NCBI GenBank assembly: GCA_035048495.1
Contig: CM068544.1
Span: 16,114,138 to 16,178,137 of the forward strand
From: Euptelea pleiosperma
Taxonomy: Eukaryota > Streptophyta > Magnoliopsida > Ranunculales > Eupteleaceae
Length of the DNA: 64,000 bases
Reading direction: 5' to 3'
Shown piece after piece: positions 1 to 13,800 of the stretch; position 1 is the first letter of the stretch; each line of letters opens with the position of its first letter. Below the pieces are notes generated by a model. That model was not told the origin of the DNA. It ran no database searches and saw only the letters and a list, made by a program, of their open reading frames with translations. A program made the translations under genes and the position numbers.

Positions 1-782
1 TATATTGTCCTAATCGTAGACGCATTCAATCTGTCTCTCTGTTTCAATGTATTGAGGATTTTCCTTGGCTTAACACCAGCCTTGCACATTTCTTTTAAAA
101 TATGTTCTTCTTTATGTGTGAGCCTTCCGATGTAGGAGTGACCTTCCAAATTTTTCGCTAGTGGATGGTTGTGAATGCCATACTGAACTTGAACTTTCCA
201 CTCATCACTTACCAGAAGTTTAATTCTTTTCAATGCAAAAGGGCACTCACATTGTTTTATACCAGTTCGTCGAATTTTAGGCTTCTTCTTGAAATTTCCC
301 TTACTTTTATGGTCCCTAAACTTTTCACCCCTCTCACAAGCAAATGTGATTCTCGTGGTCCTACCCAAATCACCACTATCTGGTTTTATAATTACAACAA
401 CTATCCCAATAGTTTTCCAACATCTTGACACCATTTAACAAGTTCATCACGGGTGTTAAAGACCTGCATTCATGTAACAAACTTGTAAGCCGAACACGTA
501 CATAACGGTTTAAATGAAAGAAAATTAAAAAAATGAAATCGATGAATAACATACCACATCAGTTGTAAAGTGACATATCACATCGCTAGTAAGACATTCT
601 GATCCAGGGTCATCATCATTACTTATAGAGTTCTACAGTAAAAAGAGTTAACATCAATATCATTTAATGTATAAATAAATTAAGAAACAAAAACAAATTA
701 AACACCTACTTATTTCTTGTTATACATGGATCATTGGGAGTTGAATGCCTTTAGCATATTCCACATCATCAATATTAGGTTT
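1..782 (-). pseudogene. FAR1/MULE-type protein, N-terminal DNA-binding region (partial, frameshifted)
   Basis: I see three exon-like blocks on the minus strand. 726-782 (19 codons) and 555-632 (26 codons) are each bounded by AG/GT, and a third begins at 463 after an AG and runs off the left edge. The third block has the order seen in FAR1-related and Mutator-like transposase N-termini: RDELVKWC, then VVVIIKPDSGDLG, CERGEKFR, CECPFALK, HNHPLAKNLEGHSY and a lysine-rich tail. The Cys/His spacing of the FAR1 WRKY-GCM1-like zinc finger is kept. One base is missing near 405-415, after VGK, so the frame does not continue. I therefore call it a broken or mobile copy rather than a working FRS gene. 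The transposase domain would lie outside the window. The 5' end is not identified. Confidence 0.7.
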
Positions 783-1488
783 CTAATGCAAAAAACATAA
801 GACAGTAAGGACAAATATTTAAAATTTTAGCATATTCGGTTATGTTTAACTGAAATTGCTTCATCCATTTCAGTGGAATCCAACTGACATGGATGAAGCC
901 ATGTCAGTGTCGAGAAACCGACATGATGAGTTGCAGACACTTATACAATATGCAAAAAAAATGGGGCAAAGATGCCGGTAATGGTAAAGTTAGCTCTATT
1001 ACCGGTGAAGAAGATGTTTGTGGAATGTTCTCTTCTACTTGAGTTGATTTTTCCACACATCTAATCGATTTAAGTGAGCCATTCACTTCATTTTCTGGAT
1101 TTTCTACTCTTTCAATCATTTTTTTTTGCATTATACCAAAATATGATGATTCTCCGGCGTTTCTCCGACAATCTCCGACGATCCTGAGGTCGACGATGGC
1201 GTTACTGCCCTTCAGGTGTAAGGATGGGGTGAAGGAGGGATAGGGTGAAGGAGGAGATGAGCAGTTGTAGGATGAGCAAGGCAAGGGTGCTCTCATAATG
1301 GGTTTTAGTAAGGGGGCTATCAAAGGCTCATCATATTTAAAGGAAAAATACGGGGTGCCCTTGAAAATTATGGGGTGTCAATAAAAGTTACCATAAAAGT
1401 TCCCTTAAAAAATTGCTTTCAAAACCGAACTATAACCATGTCAGTGTTTTAGTAACAGAAACTCTAACTGAAACTGCTCCGTGTCTCC
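783..1488. promoter_or_regulatory. Intergenic region between the FAR1-like gene and the fibrillin gene
   Basis: This 0.7-kb stretch separates two divergent genes and must hold the fibrillin promoter, but I cannot point to a firm TATA box. There is a nested inverted repeat at 858-899 (GCTTCATCCAT pairs with ATGGATGAAGC). The 11-mer CCATGTCAGTG occurs at about 898 and again at about 1437, which could be a target duplication around a decayed insertion, although no terminal inverted repeats are visible. An open frame of 139 codons on the minus strand (904-1323) resembles nothing I know and has low-complexity Ser/Pro content. I do not call it a gene. Confidence 0.4.
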
Positions 1489-1806
1489 ATGGCCTTATGT
1501 TCTTCGTCAGCTGCTCCCTTAATAACCATTCAACTGTCAAGTGGTGATCTTCTTCATCCTCTTCATCCTCACGCTTCAGCAATCACCTTCCGCTTCCCTA
1601 GTAAATCAAGCAACAACGACAACAACAAGAAGCTCTCATCAAAAACCACACCCCTTGTGAAATGGAGGACTGGGGTTTCTTTCTTACCATCTTTCTTGAA
1701 GAAAGGAAAAGACAGTAAAACCCTCAAGGAGGAGCTTCTCGAGGCGATTGCTCCACTCGATCTGGGCGCCGAAGCCACTGCTCAAGACCAAGAGCGAGTC
1801 GACCAG
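1489..1806 (+). CDS. FBN3: Fibrillin exon 1 (transit peptide and start of PAP domain)
   Basis: 106 codons from the ATG to a GT donor at 1807. The first half ([11 protein letters not shown]..., many Ser, no acidic residues until about residue 20) looks like a plastid transit peptide. The second half ([18 protein letters not shown]) begins the PAP domain. If read through, the frame would add a few intron codons and stop, so the splice at 1806/1807 is the natural end. Confidence 0.88.
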
Positions 1807-4800
1807 GTTCGCAAAGTTAAATTATCATGTTAATTTAAAAGAAGGCGGTGTGCTTTTAGTTCCTGAACATTTTTTCTAGAATTTTTTTTTGTTGGTTAGA
1901 TTGCACGCGAACTAGAAGCAGTCAATCCAGTGAAGGAGCCACTCAAGTCTGATTTGCTGAACGGGAAATGGGAACTTATATATACGACTTCAAGATCAAT
2001 TTTGCAAACCGAGGTGCGATGGTATTCCTATTCTGTTTTATGGATTTATTGTGTTCTATCAATTTTCTAAAATAAACTTGTGCTGTGTCATACATCGATT
2101 TGGTAGTTTCAATATCCTGATTTGCGTAGTTTGGTTTTGTTTTGTATCTAATTTTGATAAATGTGATGCCTCCAAATCATATACCAAACAGAACATATAC
2201 GCCCTAAAACATTCAAATCAACAAGAATACCTAATAAAATAAGATCTACAGCTCAGTATACTATGAATGAAGACTTCTAAGATGCCCAAGTAGAATTAAA
2301 TAAACAGAAAAAATACCTCCATTGAAGAACAACTGTACTGCTGTGCATTCTATAGCACCAAGAAAACAAAAATATTTATGCTGGGAAGCTAGTCTTCTCC
2401 TCTCTTCTCACCTTTTCAAGGATGGGGCTGGCTGGTTCATTACGGTAGGTAAGCAAGGGGAGGGACCACACTTCCTTAAATAAAAAACATTCTATAACCG
2501 ACCCATCAGAAGCTCAGAGAATTAGGATCTGCACCTTGAAATATTATGGGTATGCCGTTGCAGTCAAAATGACTAAAATGGGCACCTCGAATAGTTTATT
2601 GCCCATTGCGTAACCTTCACCTTGATTTGTTGTTTAGGCATTTTTAACATCTAATCCTGCTTTAAGAAAAACTAAAAAAATTGTTTCATGTAAGACCATC
2701 ACCAACATTCTCCCACTTGGTTTACATTGAACACATTGTTTAGCTTAAAATTCTTTTGAAAAGACTATCTGGTTTGACTGTAAATGATGACTCGAGTGGC
2801 CACTCTATTTTAACAAACCTCTCAAACAACAACGAAGGTTATGACATTTGTTCTCAACCTTCCTTAGTTCCAGTGAACCCACTAACAGGGATCATGAAGA
2901 CTAATATACCCCCCCTTTGACGATATAGATGTCATTTCCATGGTTAAAATAGACATCATTTCCATGGTCACGGATGTCAATGTTCCCACCATCACTAAGG
3001 TAACTTTATTCTTTATTGGCATATTAGTGCAGCTCAAGACTATGCACGTAGCCTCATGCTGTTCTGGTATGGTCCTCATCTGCTACACACATTTATGTGT
3101 TTCACCCAGATGTTCGAACTGCAAGTGAGATCAATCGCATGTACAATAACCAGTACACCATTTGGGCCAAAGGCTTATGGCGCCAACCGCATCAAGCCCA
3201 AACATTTCAGAGCATTCATCAACCACCAATACCTCAAGAGGATGGAACCGTAACCATATGTTCACTTGGTGATCTAAGTAACTCTGTGGACAAGATATTA
3301 TGTCAAAGTTGATATCTACATTATCTCTACAAGGAGAATGTTTAATCTGTGTATCTTACTTGAGACAAATACTCTCTACCTTGAGAATTCTATTTTTTTT
3401 CTCCAAGGTGAGACTAATTCTCTATACCTGGAGAATTTTAATCTGCGTTTCTACTTTCTAACTTGAGACTAGTTCTCTTTGCCTGGAGAATATTATCCAT
3501 CAATGATCCATGTGTGCACACAATATATTAAATAAGAATATACAAATGACAATATATCAACGAATAAACCAAATGTGATCACGAAATTCATAAACCATTT
3601 CATTAATGACAGAGTATATAATTAAAGATGAAAACAACAACTCCTACTGAACAAATGAATCACAGCTATCTAAGCCACTCAAGGCCAACTCCTTTATGCA
3701 TCTCATCACATTTAAATAGAAGGTTGTAACAAGACACTAATGAAAACCAAGAAAAAGTAGAATCCAAACACAATCCATATAAAGCATTGGCCATATAACC
3801 ACTTTCAATTTTTTGTGAATCAAAATATGATATAAAACTACCACCACCAAAAGGATACTATATCTAACTAAGTCTAGACTAGAAACTAAAAGGTTCATCT
3901 GAAAGATAATACAAAACTAGCATCTGAAATATAAAAAAAGAGTTTAAACCTAATCAAAACGTCCTAAATTCCTCGACCTTACTGCTCCATACTATCCACA
4001 TGGCAGGGTCGCTCCTTGTATTATCTTCCGTCTGAAAGATAATACAAACGGGTATCTGAAGTATCAAAAAAGAAGAGTTTAAACATAATCAAAACGGCCT
4101 AAATTCCTTGACCTTACTGCTCCATACTATCCACATGGAGGGGTTCTCCTTGCCATCATCATCCGTCCGCAGGTTTAGGAACTTATTTCCTTACTCATTT
4201 CTTAAAGTGATAACAATTCCTTTTATAGGTGTCCATACTTGTAACAGAAAAACGTTCGATACCCTCTACCTTTGGTGCATCTTCCTTTTGTTTTGATGGT
4301 CACTGTGACCAAGATGGAATTGTTTGAAATTCCCTTTTAATTACCACGATAAGTCCTACGGGGGGGGGGGGGGAATAGGACAAATTATAATTTCTCTACG
4401 AATTAAAATTAGATTTAAATTTAATGATCTCACAAGGCGGAAAATTATCAATCAACCAAAATTCAAATCAATCACAAAGCAAAGAGATAGGTAAATATGA
4501 GACAAGATGTGCAAACAATCACAATTACATGAGACAAAGATTTATAGTGGCTCGGTGACTTTGCACCTACATCTACTGTCCAGTACTCGACACGAGTAAT
4601 ATTATATTATTTTAATCATGCACTACAACATAGCCAATTGAAACAAATAATCAAAGAACTAAGATAACACTTATTCTCAACTAACGAGAATTACTTCTCG
4701 CTCACTTAGAGAATCAGCCTAGGCCAGTAGACTTTTAGAGAAACACCTTTCTCACGGATCTACAATCCACAACTCATTCAATTTGAGAATCACTTCTCGA

Positions 4801-7800
4801 TCCACCTAGAGACTCAAACTAGGCCCATAGTATTTTAGAGAAAAAAATTTCTCAAGGATTCCACAATCCTTAACTCAATTCAATGAGTAAAAACTCATCC
4901 ACCAATCTCAAATATCCAATTTTGATAAATTTGAATTCTATCTAAGAAGGGTTTGTTTATGTCCTTTCTGATTTTTGTCTTGCGTTTGTAAATAGCTGAT
5001 ATGGAAAATGTTACTTTTAAAGTCATATTTATATTTGATAAATGTATGCGTGCCACTGACTATGATGACTACTTTTGTGACAGAGGCCAAAATTCCTGAG
5101 ATCAAAAAGAAACTATCAGGCAATTAATCTGGATACACTGAGGGCCCAAAACATGGAATCTTGGCCCTTTTTCAATCAGGTGCTTCTTCCAATCAATACA
5201 TGCATTAAGTTGTTTCTGTTAAATGTCCTTTTGTTTTTGAGTTTGGACTTTTACTTGATGATATTGAAGAATCGACTAATTGGATCTTTACCATTAATCC
5301 TGAGTTTGAGTGCTGATCTCTATCCTTGTAGGAAAACTATATCTTTTTAGTTGAAAACTCTACAAGACTTGGCATTTTTTTCATTGTAGGTTACTGGATG
5401 CATCTCCAAGCTTTCTGACCATCCTTGTTTTATTTTTATTAAATATATTCTTTTCTGCTCTAATTATACTGTACGGCAGATTGGATGGTGTCGCCGCTTT
5501 AACATGCAGTACACTACAGAAACGAGACATCTCGGCCAAGGTGAAACGAGACAGAATGAGATTTTGAATGAAGAAAAGAAATGTATAGCTTAGACACTAT
5601 AGTACGAATCCCAGAATATGCTTCAATAGAATCACTGCAAATAAATAAATAGAAAGCAAGAAATTACTTATCGCCTTATCAGTTAGACAAAATTGTGGGT
5701 CGAGGCATGTGTATCACACACTATCCTTAAGGTGTAAAATGCCCCCGCTAGTAGTAGCGTTGGTGCTATTGGGTTGCAAGGCAAACAACCCCAAGATTGA
5801 ACAACCAAGTCCCTTTGAAGCTGGCACACGGAGTCATCAGGATGCACGAACTCGACAATGATTTTCACCATCAAAACACATTAAATAAGAAGACAAAAAT
5901 AGCATAGAAAGAAGGGTAAAGATGAACTGTGTTTATTGTTTTAAGGTCTCTATTTTACTCTAGATAACAAACCTCAATATAAAGAGGAGAAATAGATTTG
6001 TTTTGCCCTAATTAACCTTCATCAATGGCACTACAAAAGTAGTCCCAAAGGTAAGTAAATTTGTAATAAAAAATAAGGATGCTCCACCACCAAGTACCTT
6101 GCACTCACATGCGCGCACTGTACCATGCCACAACCCGACCAGGCTTGGCTCGTGCGTGCGCATGTGTGTGACTTGGAGCATAGTTGTCCCCTTTGTGGGC
6201 AAAACATGGATCCCTGAGGAGGGCTCCACTCTTGGGTTCCAATTCTCACCCTTATAATCTCAAATACACCTCTTGTATCCAAGCAACGTGGACTAAAGGA
6301 TTGCACTAAAAGACAACTTAAATGAGAGAAAATTACTTTAGTTTCCCTCTAAAATTTTCATTCAAATTTTATAAAGTTAAACTAAATTAGACTTGAAATA
6401 AAATAATCAGAAAACCAAGGTTCACAAAAGACCAAGTTTCAAAACTTTATACCAACAACCCTCCACATGAATGAAAAGTTGAAATACACTTGAGGGTGAA
6501 AGATGGATATGCCATGCATGGGAAAAAGTGTCTTCTGGACTTGAATGTCTACTTAGTGTATGTCTATCAGGTTTATTGGCTGTTCAGTGAACTAAAGCCT
6601 TGAACTGTCCAACATTATAATGTAAACTAAGACAATAGACTGACTACACACACAACACTTCCCAAACATTGTCGAGTTCTAACGGTTGTGTTCGTTCCGG
6701 CTATGAGCTACATCCCAGTATTCATGAGCATTTTAGAGGAGATGCCTATGTCCCCATTAAGAAGCGGTTCCACTTCCATACTCATATAGGTGCTTCTATT
6801 AAGGTTTCATGCATCTCCACACTCGCATTGAAATAATCAGCTATAGAAAAGGTTAAGAGTCAGAGACTCAATCCTCATCAATTAGATACAGGAACTCTTG
6901 TGTAATACCCTCAACAATCACTCAAATAACTTTTTTTTCCCATTGAACCTAGATTTTGGGATCTTAATTCGCATAGGTTGCGTTCTTGCTGTTGGCGATT
7001 CGTTTATTTATCGGCGTTTAAGACCCATCCACCTTGGCGTCGATGGGTATTCGAAGGCAAGAGTGAAGATTTGGCGTCGATCATCCTTAACATCAAGGGG
7101 CTGGTTTTCTTATGGACTAAAGTGTATCTAGAATGTAGAGGGCTTTTCTTTGAGGATTTTGTTTGCCGGTGGGATCTCCTTTTTCTCAGGGATGCTTATT
7201 AAAGGGTCCCTCGGTTTTGTTTCTTGTTCGGTGCTTGGCTTTGTGTAGGTCATCTCGACCTCACAAGCCGTGCCTTTTGTATTCTGGCTTTGTTTCTAAA
7301 TAAAATTTATACTTATCAAAAAAAAAAAAGGCCCATCCACCTTGATGTATTATGAACCAACTTTCTAGCTAGCCCCTTAGTTAAAGGATTTGCTTTACAC
7401 TTGTTGCTAGTGATTCATTTAATAATTGTCAAATTATATTGTCTCTTTGACGTATGTGCAAGGTTTAAAATTTCGTTTCGGAGGAATGCCTCGGGTCAAG
7501 TGAAAAACCGAGACAAACTCCGAAACGAAACGAAACATTGAAAAAATGGTAAAAAATGGGGTAGCTGGTCTTGCTTGCTCATCTCAAGATCTCGTGGAAG
7601 ACTCAGTATGGGTGACTTGTCAACCTCAAGCTTCGCACTTCAGTTTTGACTCTCGACCTCAGCTTGACAGATACATTTGGTAAGGTTGGACCCGTTAGTA
7701 ACCTTCAAATCAAGTAGGTATGGTCCCTTTGGGGTCCAATAGCTTTTTTGGTGGTCTGGGTGCCCCTTCTCTTTGTTGGAGTTCGGGTGACCGAGATCTA

Positions 7801-10800
7801 GGGCGATTGGACTCTGTATGGAACACCCCATAAGTACACTTCTCTGGTCTGGCGACCTCAAGTGCCCCATAAAAGGTGGACGGCCGAGATCTCGGGCACC
7901 CGAGCTCTACATGGGGCGCCTCCACTTTGTTTCTTTCGGGTTCTGATGAGCTCGGGTGCCCTGTAAAAGGGCGCCGCCCACTCCTTGGCTCAGGCGCCCG
8001 ACCTTTCTTGGGGCGCCCCCCGCTAGTCTGAATTAGGAATGTTTCTAGCCATTTGGGTTGATTTGTCTCTTTAACTAAGTGTGGTTTTTGCTTGCCAAGA
8101 GCGTAACTTGGTGGAGAGAAAGTTGATTCTCTTGTGATTAGGTTAGGTGGATTTCTAGCCATTTGCTTTTCAATTGTTAAAGTTGTAATACTTGATTGAT
8201 TAATGGATTTGCTCTTGTTGAGTGTTGAACAATGGACGTAGGTGTGTGAACACCGAACCACTATAAATCTCTGAGTTGTGGTTTGCCATTCATTGTCTCT
8301 ATCCTCTATATCTCTTTTGGTTGTACTGTGGATAATTGTTGTGGATGCTCTTGTGTGAGATTCGTAATTAGTATGTTTGAATTGGACATTTTCCGCACAA
8401 TAATTTTAATTAATCATAATTTGTCCTATTCAACCCCCCCTCTAGGACACTCGTAATAGTTCAAAGGGAATTTCAATTGGGATCATAGCCAAACCGCTTG
8501 TTAAGGACTTCACCGCCTAAGTGGGATCTGGCATTTCCCTTAGAATGGCTATGAGTCAAGAGGGTAGTTCGGTAACTAGACCTCCCCTATTCAACGTCTC
8601 AAACTATGCCTATTGGAAGGCCAAGATGAGAGTGTTCCTAAAATCTCTAGATGAGAGAATTTAGGAAGCAATGGAGAGTGGATGGAATCCTCCCACCACT
8701 GCCTTGACCGTTAACGAAACCACCACCATAAAACTTGAACTTAGATCTGATTGGACTGTTAGAGATAAGGAAGCATTTACTTATAATAATAAAGCTCTTA
8801 ATGCTATTTATTGTGCTCTTTCACCTGAAGAATTTAAAAGTATCATATCTTGTGAATCCGCCAAATGGCCCAAACAAGCGCAGGACATCCTTGAGATGAC
8901 CTATGAAGGAACCGACTCAGTTAAGGTGTCTAAGCTTCAAATGGTAATGACATAGTTTTAACCTTTTAGAATGAGTTAAGATAAATCTTTCACTGACTTC
9001 TACACCAAACTTAGTGAGATTATAAACTCTATGTGGGGTCTAGGTGAAATCATTCTCGAACCCAAGATTGTTAGGAAAATTTTGAGATCCCTACCCGATA
9101 GGTTCCGCCCCAAGATCACTACCATTGAGGAAAGTAAAGATGTTGACCAAATAAGATTAGAAGAATTAATTGGGTCAATCCAAAAGTTTGAACTTAAACT
9201 CCAATCAACCAAGAAAAAGGTAAAGGCATTCAAAACCTCTGAGAAACAAACTAAAGAGGAAGACTCAGATGAGTCAATGATTTGGAAGAAGTAGCCCTAC
9301 TAGCCAAATGATTTAAGAAATTTCTTAAGGGCAAAGATAAAAGAAGTTTCGGACTAAGAACTGAGAAACCCTTTGATAAGAATGAAAAATAGGAAAGGGA
9401 AGATAATCCGAAAGATGAAATTCAATGCTGCAAGTGTAAGGGATACAATCACACAGCTAGTGATTGTGCAAACAAAAACAAGAAAGGACAAACTAAAGCT
9501 ATGAAAGTCTCCACATGGGATCTTGACAACGATGGATCGGAAATAGAGACTAACTCGTCTAGTGAATATGATGATGTTGGTATTATCAGCGGCAAACATT
9601 AATAAACAATAATACCAATTCGGATCTTCGGATTTGAATCGAACAAAACGATAAAAAATCTGTAAACAATAAATACAGACCCGGATTCGCTTAATCCAAT
9701 CTGCAACAGTTGATCGTCTGTGGATAGGTAGCTTTACCCTCACTCTCCTACACTTTTGGTGATGGGAGCATTTAGATCTGAATGTGTGTGTAGAGAGTGG
9801 AGGACTGCCACCTATTTATAGAAAATGAGTAGAGACTGGTTCTCCTCCCATCAAGGAGAATCAGTCTCCTAGATGGATACCACTACTTGAGAAATGATTG
9901 GGTGCATCACCAACCCATCATAAGCTATTAGGCCCACATAGACCACACATGTGGGTCCCAATGCATATCATCCTTATAATTAAACAACATCAATCCAATT
10001 GGTTACACACAACCATTCATGTGAAAAGGCTATAATTAATAATAATAATAATAAAATAATAATTTTCCAACAATCTCCCACTTGGCTTTCACATGCAATG
10101 ATAAGTTTTAGAAAAATGACTCATTGGATTGTTACATGTTTTAATGAACGAGTGCACTCTTTTGAAAACAGTTGTTCCAACATAATTCAGATAAACTTCA
10201 ACTGTCACCCTTGATCAGAGATACCGCTAGTAGTGGATCATGGATGTAACAGAGTGCTCATCAATTGGTCCTAAGACAGTTCCATGATCTCAAAACTAGC
10301 ACCACCAACGAACTCGTGAGTTTCCTTTATGTGATTTGCTTTTGTGGTATTAGGGTAATGTACATCTCTCAATGTAGTCTGTATGTACATTCCTACAGTG
10401 TCCTGCTTCATACTCATTGTATGTCATTCTGATATTTTACCGGCAACTCTCCATGTGATATCCCATCACCTTTCTATCCAGAATGAAGGCTTCATCAACG
10501 TGATGCCAAGTCACGTCTAGCCCAAGCTTTTAACTTAACGAGTACATTTACTCACAGGCAACTTCAACAATATTATGAATTCATAATTTAGCATAAACAA
10601 AGGTCAAATAACTTCAATAACTTCAAGCAGCAATAAAATGCCAAATAACAACATAAATAAAATAAGAAATAAGCTAAAGCAAATAGCAATGCTCAAATGA
10701 CATGATCAAATGATTCAACTAGTCCCATACTAGTCAGTCCCTTCATTCTTCATGTAATCGATCACGGCTTTATCTTCACAATAAACGATAATGGATCTTT

Positions 10801-13800
10801 AAATAGAATCCATAATCTCCAACTCTCCAATAAGGGATGTCATAAAATAATGATAAAATGATCCCCCACTCATCTTGAGATATATTCACTTGTCAACTGA
10901 CTCAATGCCTGTTCTAAATCATAAATCGATCTCTTCAAATTGCAAACAAAATGCTATGCTATAGGGACTACCTCTGGGTGCAATAAGGGTGTTGTAATTC
11001 TAACGAATAAGGTAAGGGGTGAAGTAAGAGCTAATGGATAAAACAGATCGGTGGATTACTGCTATTCTCTTCAAAATTTGACCTTATATTTCTCACTCCC
11101 ACTGATCTGACCATGTTTTAGGAATTGGGATGACTGAGTCATTAACTATCATTGCTCAGTCATTAACTTCTTAATACTGTCTACTCTAGTGCTGAAATCG
11201 TAATAAAATCTATAGGGCTTAAAATCATGGTTTAAAATTTCGGAATGTTTCGTAATGTTTCGTATGTTTCGTTTTGTTTCGTAAGGAAACCGAAACGAAA
11301 CATTGAATATTTCGTATGTTTCGTTTCGTTTTGTAATGTTTCGGTTTGTTTCGCCGAGACAAACCGAGACAATCCGATACAATCCAAAAAAATAAAAATA
11401 AATAAAAATATAATTTAATGATTTTGAATAATATTTCGTAATGTTTCGTAATATTTCGTAATGTTTCGCAATGTTTCGGAAATGTTTCGTAATGTTTCGG
11501 AAATGTTTCGAAAATTTCATTTTTTCAATGTTTCGTAAATGTTTCGTTTCGTTTCGGAGTTTGTCTCGGTTTTTCACTTGACCGAGACATTCATCCGAAA
11601 TGAAATTTTAAACCTTGCTTAAAATACAATCCTCAACTAATGATCTAATCTCAAGTGTCATAGTCAAGTAAAATTCTGATGAACTAGAATGCTAACATCC
11701 CGAAAGACGATAATCAACAGATAAACAAAATAATAATGCTGAAGCAAATGAATCATTTAATCCAAAATAACTGATAAAAGTCATCTACTAAAATAAAACC
11801 ATGTCCAATGTAAAATAAATGAATGTTTTGTCTAAACGATAGAATAAAGAAAATAGACTTCTAATGTCTTTTGCATTTCTAACGGAAAAACTATCATACA
11901 GTCTGATTTCTCTCTTGCTGATGAACCCCTCCATGGTTCTTCTATAACTAATTCTTAAAGGAGAAGCAGCCTTTCTTCACGTGTCCCTTCTTGCAAAACT
12001 AGCATTCTGCATCCTCTGGTTTTGTGGTATTGGTCATCACTGTCGCTGCTTTCCCCCTGTGGACATTCTGAGGCTTGAAGCCTTTATACCTCTGTATTGG
12101 TTTGAGAGTTTTTGTGTTGTCACTCTTCTTGAAGCCTCCCATCTTGAAGCTCTTCTTGCTACTAGGATGAGCAGCAAAGTGTGCTGACTCAACCTTATTT
12201 CCTCGTAGTCTGTCCTCCTCAGTCACGCACAGAGTGATCAACTGATGTAGATCCCACTTTGTATCTTGTGCGTTATAGTTTACTTTGAACGTGTCATATG
12301 AACTGGGTAAAGATAATACCACCATGTGGACCAACATGTCATCCTCAGAGGTAATGCCATGCTCGCGAAGTTCGATCACCAACTTCGACATCTTCAAAAT
12401 GTGCTCACACGCTGCTCTGACCGTCATGCCTCATGCCCCATCAGTTGACCCAAACAATCATATTGCAATGATTTCTTGGATCCTACGAATTGCTTCTTCA
12501 TCAGAAGAAGTAATTCCTTGGCTGTATCAGTAGTCTGAATACCACCTCAAAGTGTCTCGCTAATGGAAGCACGTATAATCATCTTAGCCAATCGATCCAC
12601 CTTCGCTCATTTGACGAATTTGGCCTTAGCCAATTCAATACTATCTGTAGCTGGAGTAGGAGGTTTGTCCTCAAATAGGATAAAATCGAAGTCCATGCAA
12701 CCTAGCATGATGTCAACATTCATCCTCCAGGATGAATAGTTAGAGCCAATCAAAGGCTCTATCCTTGCTAAATTCTTCTGAATCATTGACCCGTCCATAG
12801 CTGCAATAAGACGTGGTCAAATGTTACTAAGATGTTCTGGGATTTAATATTCAAATCGTACCAAGGGTATTGGTCGAATTGATTCAGAGTGTTTTACTCA
12901 TGAGAACTTCTCACTCTGCAGGTACAGACAAGTTGCATCGTCAAGACTCACCTTTGGGCAGAATTCTTGATATGCTATTAGTCCCCTAATATTGCGTTGG
13001 AAAACGCGCATAGACCTAACCATTCATGTTCAGTTTGATTTAGACACTATCCACACCTTTGGGCAAGAGGGTTATCTATTTCTCCCTTTCACATTCATGG
13101 CTATTCTACTCACTCCGTTCACATGAACATCCCTACATCACCTTTGGGCAGAAACTAGAGATTTCATGCAAATAAGTGCAAATAAGTGATCTTAATGGGA
13201 TTTTAAATCCCAAGATTCAAGAACCCGTGACTTCAAGAGAACCGTCACCTTTTGGCAGACTAAAATTCAATTTCTATCACGTTTTCCTAAACGATCACTT
13301 ATACGCTCTACCTATACCCCTATAGGAAAGACCTATACCTTAATACATTAAATACTGTCTTCCATGTTATTGTTCATTGGTGTGTGCACATACACGCACA
13401 TTATCCTTAAAATTTATTTGACAATTATCAATTTATTCCTCATTTGATTTGTTGTCATTTAGAATTTCATGTGTGCATTTACCTATACCTATGTTCAGCC
13501 AATTATGAATTATACTTAACATAATTAGAGGACAGCTTTAATGTATTCTCCATATAAGATATCTTCAATAAACTATAAATAATCATCATACATTATATTC
13601 AAACAGTCTCACTATATATTCCATTGTGTAGATCTCGAAAAAATACCCAAAATAGATTATTTATTTGTCCAATTTGGACATAAAACGAGCATTTTATGAT
13701 CGGTCAAAATATTTCAATCTTGACTAAGACTGGTCAACTAGTCAAGTCAAATTGAGTTGACTCAGTCAGCGGGTCATAACCCGGTCAACCCGGGTCAGAT

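Noticed and set aside
904..1323. 139-codon ORF upstream of the fibrillin gene
   Set aside because: No known motif, low complexity, and it lies in the presumed promoter.
7640..8261. 183-codon minus-strand ORF
   Set aside because: Opposite strand of the Copia-Z LTR with no domain.
11149..11577. 142-codon minus-strand ORF rich in RNITKH
   Set aside because: Translation of the GTTTCG-type repeat array of the TIR element.
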